Notes: generated by a model from the letters alone, not told the origin. Shown: positions 17,776-27,830, numbered from the stretch's first letter. The stretch: 64,000 nt of DNA from Methanobacterium_D sp040373355 (GCF_047495555.1 NZ_CP166866.1:1958001-2022000); one strand, 5' to 3'. Numbers and translations are program-made.

Positions 17776-18159
17776 TCTAACACACCCCTTTAATTATAAT
17801 ACTTATTATTAATTTTATATTACATTAAATTTACTAAATACTTAAAAACAACTTAAATTGAATTGGAAAGAATAAATTATATTAATTATTTTCATCTATT
17901 ACGTCTATAAATTACGTATTTTAGCTAAAATTGTTTAATTATATGTTTAGAAAATGTGATTACCTCATTTATTCTATTGTTTCGGATTAATTTTACATAA
18001 ATTACGAATATTTTAAATAAAATTATTTTAGTGCTTTAAAATTGTATAATAACTCCTCTAAAATTGTATTATATTTTGAGTAATATTTTTATACTATGAA
18101 GTGATATTATTTATTGTTTAACTTTATTTTTATATTATCAAAAATACAGGAGACAAAAA
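17776..18159. other. Intergenic promoter region
   Basis: A+T-rich divergent spacer of about 380 bp between the hemerythrin gene and a small membrane protein gene. A TATA-like TTTTTATACT occurs near 18086-18095, suitably upstream of the small gene. No other structure seen. Confidence 0.4.
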
Positions 18160-18309
18160 ATGATATTAACCAAAATTGTCGGAAAATATGTCTGGAAATA
18201 CGCTGCTTCTGCAGTTGTATCAGCAATAGTAGGTTACGCAGTTAGCAAAAGTATGAGAGTGGCTAAAAGAAGTGTAAATAAGCGTATGCCTAGAAAATAT
18301 AAAGTTTAA
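18160..18309 (+). CDS. Small membrane protein (49 aa)
   Basis: CAGGAGACAAAAA precedes ATG 18160, a strong ribosome-binding site. The protein has one hydrophobic Ala/Val/Gly-rich helix (YAASAVVSAIVGYAVS) and a very basic C-terminus (RVAKRSVNKRMPRKYKV) that should stay in the cytoplasm. No family recognised; single-span basic miniproteins of this type often modulate membrane complexes. Confidence 0.65.
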   Translation: MILTKIVGKYVWKYAASAVVSAIVGYAVSKSMRVAKRSVNKRMPRKYKV

Positions 18310-18428
18310 TTTATAATGGAGTTATTTTTCTCCAATTCTATTTTATAACAAACTAATCATTTTAAAAATAAAAATTTTATCTTTTTAATTATTAAATAGA
18401 GTTTTTATACAAAATTAGAGCTTATTAA

Positions 18429-19358
18429 TTATTTAAAAAATATTAAATATGCAAAATAACTGTTAATTAATATTCCAAGTAAAAAAATAGATTGAATATT
18501 AAAAGTAGCATATTTGGTAGCCGATTCTCGCTCTAAAGGCATTTTAATATATCCTAATATTGCCAATCCCAGGGGGACTAATGAAATAAGCACGAGTACA
18601 TTAAAATTCATTAATGAGGGGAAAAAGCCAGTTAAAGGAATCAGCATAAATGAAAGAGTCATGAAAACTGTAGATATTGTTATTAATTTAAAGCCAAATT
18701 CACGTCCTTTAGCCACTACAAGTGTTATTTTACCACCTAATCTATCTCCTTCCATATCAGGAGTATTAGCACTGTTTGTTAATACTAATCTTGAAAATGC
18801 TAATGGAATAGTGAAAATAAGGAAAGGAATGCTTAGGTAACCCATTAAAGTAAAAAAACCAGCACTAGGCAATAATACTCCATAAAGGGCATTTGAAAGT
18901 TCACCGAGCCTACGATAAGCTAATTTAATAGGTGGTGCTGTATAAAACCATGCTAATAAATTCCCGAAAACTGCAAGTAAAAAAAATCCAACAGGATATG
19001 AATAAATAAACATGAAAATAGCTGCCAGTGTAATAGAAGAAATGTTTAAAAAGATCGCAAAATTTTTAGAAAACTGTTTTAATTCTGGATTGTCAATTAA
19101 TACCCCACTTCCTCCAGAAACAGGACTTGGACCAAAGAAACTATCAGTTTTTGAATCATAATAATCATTACCATAATGAACTGCAAGATGGCAGAGCAAT
19201 AAAACTCCATATCCCATTAAAAACTTAGTTAAATCAAATTGTGCATTAAATAAAACCGCAAATAACGCCCCAATAAGAAATAATAAGAATCCATCAAACA
19301 AAAACATTGGTCTACCCAGTTTGATGATCTTTGATACATTATCCCGATCATATTTCAT
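18429..19358 (-). CDS. UbiA-family prenyltransferase (MenA-like)
   Basis: A 309-residue membrane enzyme with about nine helices and both Asp-rich motifs: N64-D-Y-Y-D-S-K-T-D72 and, near residue 200, NTPDMEGDRLGGK. FGPSPVSGGSGVL following the first motif resembles 1,4-dihydroxy-2-naphthoate prenyltransferases. It should transfer a polyprenyl chain to an aromatic acceptor in the membrane; methanogens without menaquinone often carry such genes, so the acceptor is uncertain. Unlike the UbiA-like gene at 2223, its catalytic motifs are complete. Monocistronic. Confidence 0.88.
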   Translation of the reverse strand: MKYDRDNVSKIIKLGRPMFLFDGFLLFLIGALFAVLFNAQFDLTKFLMGYGVLLLCHLAVHYGNDYYDSKTDSFFGPSPVSGGSGVLIDNPELKQFSKNFAIFLNISSITLAAIFMFIYSYPVGFFLLAVFGNLLAWFYTAPPIKLAYRRLGELSNALYGVLLPSAGFFTLMGYLSIPFLIFTIPLAFSRLVLTNSANTPDMEGDRLGGKITLVVAKGREFGFKLITISTVFMTLSFMLIPLTGFFPSLMNFNVLVLISLVPLGLAILGYIKMPLERESATKYATFNIQSIFLLGILINSYFAYLIFFK

Positions 19359-20018
19359 ACAAATTAATATATTAATAATAAAATATATAATTTTTCTACA
19401 ACTGTGCTATTGATAAACATTGCTTTTTTAACATGCTTTAAATTAATTATAATAGAATTAATAAAGCTATTTTTAGAAAAAATAGCCTAAAAACCAAATA
19501 ATGCAATATAATAACTAGAATTAAATAGAGATATTTAATTAAATCCTATAATCTTTTATTTTTATGATATATTAATTACTTTTTGTTCGGTTTCCAATAT
19601 TTTTAATATAATTTAACCAAATAGCTGAAATTACAATATATATCTGTAAAAAACAAAAATCAATAAATGTCTTGGTTAAGTATTTTTAGAACCTATATAA
19701 TGCCATTTTATGAATCATGGACATGTTTGTGGTAAAATGATTTTTAAATCATCCCAAGAGCATAAAATACATAATGCAATGGTAACAATCTGGCAAGTAA
19801 ATTAGAAATCTCACTATAAGATATGTTCTTTACAATGTTCATATAACAAAAAGATGCCAAAAATTACAGTAAATGTAGAATAAAATGATATTTTTGAATA
19901 GTTTTTAAAATATCCGAAATAGGTTTTGATTTTAATTAATTAGATTATTTATAGTTTAAAATTAACTTAACGTAACATCCATATATTAAAAAAAACATAA
20001 AATTTATGTCTAAATTAT
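19359..20018. other. Long divergent intergenic region, no gene seen
   Basis: About 660 bp separate the MenA-like gene from the SulP transporter. It is A+T-rich with slightly less skewed sequence near 19690-19800, where an 18-codon open frame (from ATG 19738) is too short and unsupported to call. No clear hairpin or repeat was found. Confidence 0.4.
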
Positions 20019-21707
20019 ATGGGATTAAAAATCATGAAATTCGCATCATTTATACCAATAACTAAATGGGCTAGATCTTATAATAGAAAATGGTTAAGAC
20101 CAGATATTATTGCAGGAATTACTGTTGGAGCATTTACTGTTCCAGAAGTTATGGCGTATGTTTCTTTAGCAGGACTACCTCCAGAAATTGGATTATATTC
20201 TGCAATGGTTGCATTATTAGTCTATATGATCTTTGGAACATCTAATCAATTATCAATAGGCCCTAGCTCAACAGTTTCTTTACTAGTTGGTGCAACTCTT
20301 GGTTCTTTGATGATTGTAAATTTCAGCCAGTATTTAATGATGGCATCTCTTGTAGCAGTTGCAGTTGGTGTTATAGCACTTATATGCTGGGTTTTGAAGT
20401 TAGGATTTATAATTAAATTTATTTCCAGAACAGTTTTAACCGGATTTTTGGCAGGTATAGCATTATATATTGCTTCAGGCCAACTTCCAAAATTATTTGG
20501 AATATATGGAGCTTCAGGGACTTTTTTTGATCGAATATTTTACCTTATACTGCATATTAATCAAATTAATCCCACCACATTAGTAATAGGTGTAGGAGGA
20601 ATTCTTTTTTTAATTTTAACTACTAGAAAATTTCCTAAACTACCCAATACTTTATTCCTTGTATTAGGATCAATAATACTCATAACTTTTACCAATTTGG
20701 CTTCTTTAGGTGTAAAACTAGTTGGTCCTATCCCACAAGGATTACCTGCCCTGATTATTCCAGACCCAACATTAATAGATGTCAATATACTCATTACATT
20801 AGCTATTACTGTTTTCCTTATCTGTTATATTGAGGGATACCTATTTGCTTCAGAATATGCTTATAAGAATAATTATAAAATTGATAAAAATCAAGAATTA
20901 CTGGCTTTAGGAGCAACTAATGTTACCGTAGGCCTTTTTCAGGGATTACCTGTTCATGGAGTTCCGTCAAGGACTGCAGTAAATGATGAAAGTGGATCAA
21001 AAACACCTTTAGCTGGTGGAATATCTGCATTTGTGATTTTATTAGTTCTACTTTTCTTTACAGGTGTTTTTTACAATTTACCTGAAACTATTCTTGCAGC
21101 TATTGTTCTATTTGTCATAAAGGGACTAATAGACATCCCTCACTTTAAAAAAATCTATAAATTTAGCAAGGTAGAATTTACTATCGCCATCATAACAATG
21201 CTAACTGTTTTGTTTTTTGGAGCACTCCAGGGAATTGTAGCCGGATTAATTTTATCAGTTATGGTACTACTTAAAAATATGTACAATCCCCATATAGCCG
21301 TGTTAGGGCGTATTCCTGGCACTAACCAATATCTTGACATTAAACGCAGACCTGAAGGTAAAATAGCATCCCACACACTCATTATACGGGTTGATGGATC
21401 TCAGATATTCCTGAATACTGAAAGTGTTAAGGATACTATTCTAGATCTTGTAGATCATAAATACAAAGATACTAAATTATTTGTTTTAGATTTCGAAGCC
21501 ACATCTTTCATTGATTATTCTGGAATTGAAATGTTAGAAGAACTTACAGATGAGCTAAAACAAAGAGGTATTAAAATCAAAGCAGCGAATATGTATGGTC
21601 CTTTAAGAGACTCAATCAGGAAAACACGACTGGAAAAGGAAATAGTTGAAAGTAAATTTTGTTTAAATATTGATCAATGTATAAAAAGATGGGAAAAAGA
21701 AAAATAA
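20019..21707 (+). CDS. SulP-family anion transporter with STAS domain
   Basis: A 562-residue protein. The membrane part (about residues 10-420) has the SulP signature near the N-terminus (RPDIIAGITVGAFTVPEVMAYVSLAGLPPEIGLY) and GLFQGLPVHGVPSRTAVN in a central loop. Residues about 440-555 form a cytoplasmic STAS domain (HTLIIRVDGSQIFLNTE...LFVLDFEATSFIDYSGIEML). The family moves sulfate, bicarbonate or other anions. ATGs at 20019 and 20034 are both possible. Monocistronic; convergent with the kinase at 21728. Confidence 0.93.
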   Translation: MGLKIMKFASFIPITKWARSYNRKWLRPDIIAGITVGAFTVPEVMAYVSLAGLPPEIGLYSAMVALLVYMIFGTSNQLSIGPSSTVSLLVGATLGSLMIVNFSQYLMMASLVAVAVGVIALICWVLKLGFIIKFISRTVLTGFLAGIALYIASGQLPKLFGIYGASGTFFDRIFYLILHINQINPTTLVIGVGGILFLILTTRKFPKLPNTLFLVLGSIILITFTNLASLGVKLVGPIPQGLPALIIPDPTLIDVNILITLAITVFLICYIEGYLFASEYAYKNNYKIDKNQELLALGATNVTVGLFQGLPVHGVPSRTAVNDESGSKTPLAGGISAFVILLVLLFFTGVFYNLPETILAAIVLFVIKGLIDIPHFKKIYKFSKVEFTIAIITMLTVLFFGALQGIVAGLILSVMVLLKNMYNPHIAVLGRIPGTNQYLDIKRRPEGKIASHTLIIRVDGSQIFLNTESVKDTILDLVDHKYKDTKLFVLDFEATSFIDYSGIEMLEELTDELKQRGIKIKAANMYGPLRDSIRKTRLEKEIVESKFCLNIDQCIKRWEKEK

Positions 21708-21727
21708 GATTAAAAGATTTACTTAAA

Positions 21728-23299
21728 TTAATTTTCACTTTCTCTTTCAATAGGTAATGTAAAATAGAATATAGAGCCTTTACCTACTTCTGATTCAACC
21801 CAAATTCGCCCCCCGTGGCGTTCAATAATCCTTTTAACTATTGCAAGTCCAATTCCAGTACCTTCATATTCATCGCGTGTGTGTAATCTTTGAAATATTG
21901 TAAAGATACGGTCATAATATTTCTCTTCAATTCCTATTCCATTGTCACTAACTGAAAAAATATATTCATTATTTTCTCTTTTAGCTGAAATGTGGATTTT
22001 TGGATTTTCATCTTCTCTTTTGAATTTAATTCCATTTAAAATCAGATTTTGAAAAACTCTGCTTAGCTGCTTATCATCAACTGAAACTGTTGGAAGTGGA
22101 TCATAAGTAATATATGCATTATTTTCATTAATTGCCACCTTTAAATTAGAAATAGTTTGTTGAAGAATAGATTCCACATCAGTTTGTTTAAATTCGCCGC
22201 CCTTAGTAGTTACTCTTGAATATTGAAGTAAATCTTGAATCATCTGTCTCATACGGTTGCTACCATCAGTTATATACTCCATAAACTCGTTAGCATCCTG
22301 ATCTAATTTACCTTTATATCTCATTTCAAGCAACTGTATAAAACTAGAAATAGTCCTTAATGGCTCCTGTAGGTCATGACTTATGATATATGCAAATTGC
22401 TGAAGTTCTTCATTTGAACGCTGTAATTCACTAACTAATTCTTTTAATTCGTCTTCTAATTCTTTTCTTCCAGTAATATCTCTAATTATAGTTAATGCTG
22501 TTTCAATTTCCCCTTCAAAATTATATTCAGGGACAACTGTAGTTTTAAAGAATCTCATTCCTTTGACAGTTGGAAATTCATATTCATCATGTATTATCTC
22601 ACCAGTTTTAAAAAGTTTCAAGTAATTATCAATCCAATATGATAAGTATTCTCCAGGAAGTCCCACCTCATCTATTTTTTTACCTATAACTGATTGAGGT
22701 GGCTGGCCTGAAATTTCCTCAACTGTAGAGTTAATATATATGTACTTTAAGTTTTTATCAACCCGGATAATAAGATCTGGTGAATTTTCAGCAAGATTTC
22801 TAAATTGCATCTCACTCTCTTTAACTGCATTACATGCATTTTCTAGTTCTATAGTTCTTTCACTAATCCTTGTTTCAAGATTATCATGAGCATATTCTAG
22901 CTCTTTTTCAGCTTCTTTTTGATCTGTAATATCCATACTGAGTGTAATATAATAATTATTTGGAGTTGAAAAAGCAGAAGTTAGAAAATACTGTTTAGTA
23001 GGAGGATAATAATGTTCAAATCGAATATTATCTTTTTTAGACCCAATTTTTCTTGCTATTTCTAAATATGGTCTAATATTTTCATACCCTAATATATCAC
23101 TGATTTTTTTACCAATAATTTCATCAAGATCCTGGTTTGCAAATTCAAGAGGATTATTAACATATTTAATTATTAAATCTACAATTTCACCGTTTTCATC
23201 ATAAACAAGTTCAAATATATTTAGCTTTTCTTCCATATGGTTAAATACGTCTAAAAATTCAATATCTGGTGAAATTACAGATTTAATGTGATTATTCAT
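21728..23299 (-). CDS. Soluble PAS-PAS sensor histidine kinase
   Basis: A 523-residue protein: PAS-like domain about 20-130, second PAS about 165-285 (ending TGRKELEDEL), a coiled-coil linker, then the HisKA dimerisation helix with phospho-acceptor His308 (ISHDLQEPLRTISSF), and an ATPase domain with N-box (LILNGIKFK), DNGIGIEEKY, and GTGIGLAIVKRIIERHGG. No membrane helix, so it senses cytoplasmic signals. No response regulator is adjacent. Its catalytic half is closely related to the kinases at 30703 and 63263 and to relics at 33079 and 60640, a locally amplified family. Confidence 0.93.
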   Translation of the reverse strand: MNNHIKSVISPDIEFLDVFNHMEEKLNIFELVYDENGEIVDLIIKYVNNPLEFANQDLDEIIGKKISDILGYENIRPYLEIARKIGSKKDNIRFEHYYPPTKQYFLTSAFSTPNNYYITLSMDITDQKEAEKELEYAHDNLETRISERTIELENACNAVKESEMQFRNLAENSPDLIIRVDKNLKYIYINSTVEEISGQPPQSVIGKKIDEVGLPGEYLSYWIDNYLKLFKTGEIIHDEYEFPTVKGMRFFKTTVVPEYNFEGEIETALTIIRDITGRKELEDELKELVSELQRSNEELQQFAYIISHDLQEPLRTISSFIQLLEMRYKGKLDQDANEFMEYITDGSNRMRQMIQDLLQYSRVTTKGGEFKQTDVESILQQTISNLKVAINENNAYITYDPLPTVSVDDKQLSRVFQNLILNGIKFKREDENPKIHISAKRENNEYIFSVSDNGIGIEEKYYDRIFTIFQRLHTRDEYEGTGIGLAIVKRIIERHGGRIWVESEVGKGSIFYFTLPIERESEN

Positions 23300-23736
23300 T
23301 CTATCGCCTTTAGTATATGATATTAATTCTATAATGAATATTATTATTTATTACGATTTAACTATTTATACTAATTTGATATTTTAAAATATGTTAATTT
23401 TAAAACTATACTTGCAGAGCATATAAGTTATTAAGAATAAGTTTAGAAATAGAATAGATATAAGTGGAAAATAACGGTTTAAAATATTATTTATTACCCT
23501 ATTTTGTATTGAATATAAAAATTAGGACTAATTTACAATATTTTAGTGTTTAATTTTATCTTAAATGATTATTGACACTTAATATGATTATTAACCCTTT
23601 TTAATTAATCAAAAAGGGCCTTTATTTTACATCTCCATATTCAGTATTTAAAGATGGGAGATGGAACTAAATATAGAATAAAATGCATAAATGTAAATAA
23701 TATTATATTAAAATATTATAGTATCTCTTGTATTTC
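23300..23736. other. Intergenic region between kinase and alba
   Basis: A+T-rich divergent spacer of about 440 bp. A run of alternating AT near 23700-23722 probably includes the alba TATA box. No gene or hairpin before the palindromic array that starts at 23742. Confidence 0.4.
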
Positions 23737-23741
23737 TTGGA

Positions 23742-23840
23742 GGTTATCAAATCACAGAATTTATGACCACAAAAATTCATGAATTTTTGCTAGGTTATCA
23801 AAATCTAAGATTTTGGAACCCCAAAAGCTGCGTTTTTTGG
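23742..23840. repeat. Tandem palindromic elements in the alba leader
   Basis: Four hairpins in 99 nt. (1) 23742-23768, an imperfect GGTTAT...ATGACC stem; (2) CAAAAATTCATGAATTTTTG, a perfect 20-nt palindrome at 23770-23789; (3) CAAAATCTAAGATTTTG, a 7-bp stem with 3-nt loop (23799-23815) enclosed by GGTT/AACC; (4) CCAAAA...TTTTGG at 23821-23840, which takes in part of the alba ribosome-binding site. TTGGAGGT flanks the block as an 8-bp direct repeat (23737-23744 and 23837-23844), like a target-site duplication. Two units of the type seen at 27883-28015. Confidence 0.75.
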
Positions 23841-23847
23841 AGGTAAA

Positions 23848-24123
<276 letters not shown>

Positions 24124-24445
24124 ATATCCTTAATAAGGATTAATTTTACTCTTTTTAATTTTAATATTTATTTTTGGAAAGACAATAAATGAATAATTAA
24201 ATTATTTTTGCATAATTAAAGTTCTTAAAGAGTTTTAAATGAATTTTTTATAAATTTTTTTCTTTTTTCAAGTAATATCTATTAAATATATTAAAAATCT
24301 ATTAAGTGAACCTTTTTCATTATTCTTTTTTTATTTTGTCAAAAAGACATAGTTATAAATATTATAAATTTATAACTATTAAGACCCAAACAAAGCTTAA
24401 TTTAAAAAACAAAGCATCTTAACATTACAATTTAAAAGGTAGAAT
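24124..24445. other. Intergenic, with copy of the R1 terminal motif
   Basis: A+T-rich. At about 24353-24425 the sequence TATAACTATTAAGACCCA followed by AAACAAAGC resembles the end of the dispersed repeat R1 (TATAATTATAAAGACTCAC...). Here it lies in the promoter position of the small gene at 24446, so part of R1 may be a shared promoter/leader. Confidence 0.4.
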
Positions 24446-24640
24446 ATGAAATCAAAGAAACCCACAAACAATGATACACCCATACAACTTTTAGATAAAG
24501 CATACCGTTGCAAAAATAATGAACTAAAAAAACTCCTTGAAGAAATTGAATCCAAAATAAAATCTGAAGGAAATAACGAAACTCTTTCTCGTGCAAAAAG
24601 TGTGATTACAACAAAACTAATTTTAGAAGGAGAAAAATAA
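24446..24640 (+). CDS. Small helical protein of the local AYRCK family (64 aa)
   Basis: Paralogue of 11403-11594: LLDKAYRCKNNELKKLLEEIESKIKSE and LSRAKSVITTKLILEGEK. AAAGGTAGAAT precedes ATG 24446. Conserved features are the AYRCK Cys and the RAK-x-VITTK helix. The decayed copy at 32873-33058 is closer to this gene than to 11403. Function unknown. Confidence 0.72.
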   Translation: MKSKKPTNNDTPIQLLDKAYRCKNNELKKLLEEIESKIKSEGNNETLSRAKSVITTKLILEGEK

Positions 24641-24946
24641 TTTATTTAAACCTTCACTTAATTTATAAAAATTTCAATTATTTTTCATGCATAAAAGTTA
24701 TATTAAAGCTAAAAATAACTTAATAGAGAAATATTTAATAGAACACGTATTTATGTAATCTTTAAATTTATTTTTGAAATATCCTAATTTTCATTAATTT
24801 ATGGACATTTATTTTAAACTCCACTAATTCATTATATCTGCTGTAAATAATGTTTTAAACAAATTTATAGCATATTAAAACCATATTAATTAATATAAAA
24901 CCATTTAGTTGAAATCTAACTTAGAATTAAAAAATGAGGAAGTCAT
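24641..24946. other. Intergenic, no gene seen
   Basis: About 305 bp of A+T-rich sequence with no open frame, hairpin or repeat that I can support; it holds the promoter of the DHH gene. Confidence 0.4.
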
Positions 24947-25774
24947 ATGAAAATATTCTATCATAATGATGCTGATGGAAAATGTGCTGCTTATATAATT
25001 GCTGATTATTATGGGCATAATTTTGAGTCAAATAAAGAAGATTACATTGAAATGGATTACGGGAAGAATTTTCCATTTAATAAAATAAAAAAAGATGAAA
25101 CAGTGTATATTCTTGATTACTCTATTGAAACATACCAAATGGACAAATTATTAGAAATAACACCTAATGTTTATTGGATTGACCATCATAAAACTGCCAA
25201 TGAAAAATACATGCATTACTCTAAAAAAATTAAAGGAATAAGGGATACTAAATTTTCAGGATGCGTACTAACATACATATATTTGCATAATGTACCAATA
25301 ACAGAAGTTCCAATGGCAATTAGATATATTGGAGATATAGATATATGGAAATGGGAATTTAAAGATGAAACGAGATATTTTTCAAGCGGATCAGAATTAT
25401 ATGACATGCATCCTTTAAGTTCTAATTGGGATATTCTAATCAATAATCTGGATAAAGTTAAAAATGAAGGAAAAGCTGTTGAAAAATATAAAAAACAACG
25501 AAATAAAGAATATCTTAAAGCTTTTTCTTATGAAACAATATTTGAGGGATTTACAGCCATAGTTTGTAATATTGGAATGGTTGGATCTGAATTATTTGGA
25601 GATAAATTAAAAGAAAACGATATAGGAATAACTTACGTTTTTGACGGTAAAGAATACAGAGTAAGCTTACGCTCTCTAAAAATAGATGTATCAAAGATAG
25701 CAGTTAAATATGGAGGTGGAGGACATCCGGGAGCCTCAGGTTTCCAGTGTAAAAAACTACCATGGATTGAATAA
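24947..25774 (+). CDS. DHH-family phosphoesterase (NrnA/oligoribonuclease-like)
   Basis: A 275-residue protein with the DHH metal-site motifs: YHNDADGKCAA at the N-terminus (motif I), ILDYS (motif II), VYWIDHHKTA near residue 83 (motif III, the DHH itself) and GDIDIW (motif IV). The C-terminal DHHA1 substrate domain ends in YGGGGHPGASGFQC. Such enzymes hydrolyse short RNA, pAp or cyclic dinucleotide products; the substrate here is unknown. GAGGAAGTCAT precedes the ATG. Its stop is 5 bp from the end of a convergent gene. Confidence 0.9.
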   Translation: MKIFYHNDADGKCAAYIIADYYGHNFESNKEDYIEMDYGKNFPFNKIKKDETVYILDYSIETYQMDKLLEITPNVYWIDHHKTANEKYMHYSKKIKGIRDTKFSGCVLTYIYLHNVPITEVPMAIRYIGDIDIWKWEFKDETRYFSSGSELYDMHPLSSNWDILINNLDKVKNEGKAVEKYKKQRNKEYLKAFSYETIFEGFTAIVCNIGMVGSELFGDKLKENDIGITYVFDGKEYRVSLRSLKIDVSKIAVKYGGGGHPGASGFQCKKLPWIE

Positions 25775-25779
25775 AATAT

Positions 25780-26019
25780 TTACTCTTCTTTTAGCAATTT
25801 CTTTAATTCATCAACAGATAGTGCTTCTCCACTTGATTTTACCTCATTATTAAGGATTAATGTTGGACATCCCCTTATATCCATATCTCTTGCTTTATCT
25901 AACTTAATTTCTTCAATTAAAGAAATATTTAAACCTAGTTCTTTCATTGCTAATTCCAGATTCCTTGAAAATTCCTGGCACTTGGCACACCCATGAGTTC
26001 TATAAACTTGAATCTTCAC
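25780..26019 (-). CDS. Thioredoxin-like small disulfide protein
   Basis: A 79-residue thioredoxin-fold protein with a Cys-Ala-Lys-Cys active site (HGCAKCQEF) near the N-terminus and the conserved cis-Pro loop DIRGCPTLILNNEV, with an additional Cys beside the Pro. It starts at a GTG (26019) behind GGAG with a 7-nt spacing. It belongs to the redox-active disulfide mini-thioredoxins of methanogens, probably reducing protein disulfides. Convergent with the DHH gene. Confidence 0.88.
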   Translation of the reverse strand: MKIQVYRTHGCAKCQEFSRNLELAMKELGLNISLIEEIKLDKARDMDIRGCPTLILNNEVKSSGEALSVDELKKLLKEE

Positions 26020-26249
26020 ATTAAATCTCCTTTATTTTCTGATATATGTTCTTAAATTTATTTTATGGTTAATTGAACTAATATAATTCATTATTATTAT
26101 TATTTTTTATATTATTTATTTTAATTCAAATTATTCTAATCTAGTTCAAATACTTAAATATAAGTAATAACAATAGTGATATACTTTCATATTTGAGATA
26201 TATGATTATCTTTTCTATAGTTTAATTTTAAAATAACTTAATTTAATAG

Positions 26250-26811
26250 GTGAAATTTTTGAAAAATATTAAATCATCTAATAACTCAAAATAAGAAGTT
26301 TAGACTAATATTTGCATCTGTAATAGCAATATCCCTAATACTAAATATTATAAATCCCCTATATGCTGTTGAGTTTGGAAATGTTAAATCCGGAAGTATA
26401 ATTAGTTTAGATAGTTTTTTAGGTTTTAGCTGGATTCCAGAATTTGAATTTAGTTCCCTAACTATTGAAAATCCTTTTGAAGAGAGTGAAGAAGTAAAAA
26501 AGATTTCAGGAATTCTTGAAGAATGATCTACGTTTCAATACGTTAGAGGCGATAATAGTAGTGCATTAAGGCCCCCTATAGAAGGTGAAGATTGTTGGGC
26601 AATGTCAGACTGGTTATATGAGAATATTAAAAATACTGGAGTTGAATGCAGAATTATTCAATACGAGACATCACTTTCTGCACAACATAGGAGCGTACAA
26701 ATAAAAAGTAAAGGTGAGTGGGTTGATTTACCCTATATAAGATATGTATTTGATAGTAGATTTGCTGCAGCACACTCCAAGGCAAAAATGTTCGTTTACA
26801 AAGGAGGTTAA
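26250..26811 (+). pseudogene. Decayed secreted transglutaminase-like cysteine peptidase
   Basis: GTG 26250 opens a short basic leader that ends at TAA; the signal helix (KFRLIFASVIAISLILNIINPLYAVEF) continues in another frame and runs to a TGA at 26524. After the TGA the same frame encodes the catalytic domain: GEDCWAMSDWLYENIKN (Cys), QYETSLSAQHRSVQ (His) and GEWVDLPY (Asp). This is the same domain as in the peptidase at 34107-34955. One frameshift and one nonsense codon make it non-functional; the C-terminal piece from 26602 could still be translated alone. Confidence 0.75.
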
Positions 26812-26897
26812 ATAACATCTACTTTTATTTAGATTCTTTAAAGTATGATTAAACCCTATTTAACTTATAAAATTAATCAATTAAATTCTTAGTTGAA

Positions 26898-27206
26898 TTA
26901 TCTCGCTTCAGATTTCACACAGTAGTATTCTTCTGGTTCTCTTTTATCAAGTTCATATTTCTTCCAGATATCACAACCACTACATTGACAAGACTGTTCT
27001 GAATCAAAGTCTTTACATTTTGATTTTCCAGTTACACAGTACAATCCAGGAATTTCGTCAGGATTAGATATATTCTTTTCTTGCATTAGTTCCTTTTCTA
27101 TCATATTCTCCAGTTTTTCATCAGCGCATTGACTTTTACTTTGAACACTACATTCAGGACAAATACATTTTTGAAGATTTTCAATATTTAATTTTATATC
27201 AACCAA
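26898..27206 (-). CDS. DUF2769 Cys-rich protein
   Basis: A 102-residue protein starting at a TTG behind GAGGGTG. Cys pairs: CICPECSVQSKSQC near the N-terminus, LYCVTGKSKC in the middle, CQCSGCDIW and a C-terminal YYCVKSEAR, ten Cys in total. The paralogue at 57181-57477 conserves all of them. The spacing suggests two metal (Fe-S or Zn) sites. DUF2769 is common in methanogens and has no assigned function. Confidence 0.85.
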   Translation of the reverse strand: MVDIKLNIENLQKCICPECSVQSKSQCADEKLENMIEKELMQEKNISNPDEIPGLYCVTGKSKCKDFDSEQSCQCSGCDIWKKYELDKREPEEYYCVKSEAR

Positions 27207-27270
27207 ATTAACACCCTCTTATTATTAACTCATAGAAAATTAAAATGGATAAATAAATATTATACTTTAT

Positions 27271-27426
27271 GATTTTTGGTTATTTAATTTTATATTTTTA
27301 TTAATTTTACTGATTATAATTGGAATAACAACTATAAGATCAATTTCTAAGATTTCATTATATCTTAAACTAGACCGTTTTTGTGCAGTATTCGTTATAA
27401 TAGCTATTTTAACAGGTATAAATTAA
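27271..27426 (+). pseudogene. Possible membrane-protein fragment without a start
   Basis: The frame ending at TAA 27426 encodes a helix (FIFLLILLIIIGITTI) followed by RSISKISLYLKLDRFCAVFVIIAILTGIN, which reads like a genuine short membrane protein rather than random sequence. There is no ATG, GTG or TTG at a sensible place upstream, so it may be the relic of a truncated gene. Low confidence. Confidence 0.35.
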
Positions 27427-27665
27427 TTAATGGTTGGTATAACTTCAGCAATAGAATAAAATTAATGAATTAAATCTATTATAACGAAATAAATTAAATA
27501 AGTTTAATTTAACTATCTAAATAATATATATTATTTTTTTATTATTTCTTATGAGGTATTAGTTACCTTTTGTTCAATATCCACAATCTTTTTATGTATT
27601 TGCAATAAACAGTCAAAAAGAAAATATTTCAATTATTTATAATAGTTTTAGGGCAGTGGTTAAAA

Positions 27666-27830
27666 ATGATAACTAAAGGAAAAAGCATTTTAGAGATTTT
27701 AAGAGACGCTAAAGTCATATCTATGGATACACTGATTATAGAACCTTCATTAGATGATAATAATTCTATTAATCTTAATTATAATTTTAATGTTAAGCAG
27801 GATGAAGTTACAGCTATTAATGGAGATTAA
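27666..27830 (+). CDS. Possible small protein (54 aa)
   Basis: An open frame from ATG 27666 encodes a helical N-terminal half (MITKGKSILEILRDAKVIS) and an acidic, Asn-rich C-terminal half. No strong ribosome-binding site (CAGTGG is 10 nt upstream). It ends 21 bp before the broken winged-helix gene and runs in the same direction, so it could be the first gene of that operon. No family recognised. Confidence 0.4.
   Translation: MITKGKSILEILRDAKVISMDTLIIEPSLDDNNSINLNYNFNVKQDEVTAINGD

Noticed and set aside
19738..19794. Short frame MIFKSSQEHKIHNAMVTIW
   Set aside because: Only 18-19 codons, no ribosome-binding site, no resemblance to a known family; not enough support.
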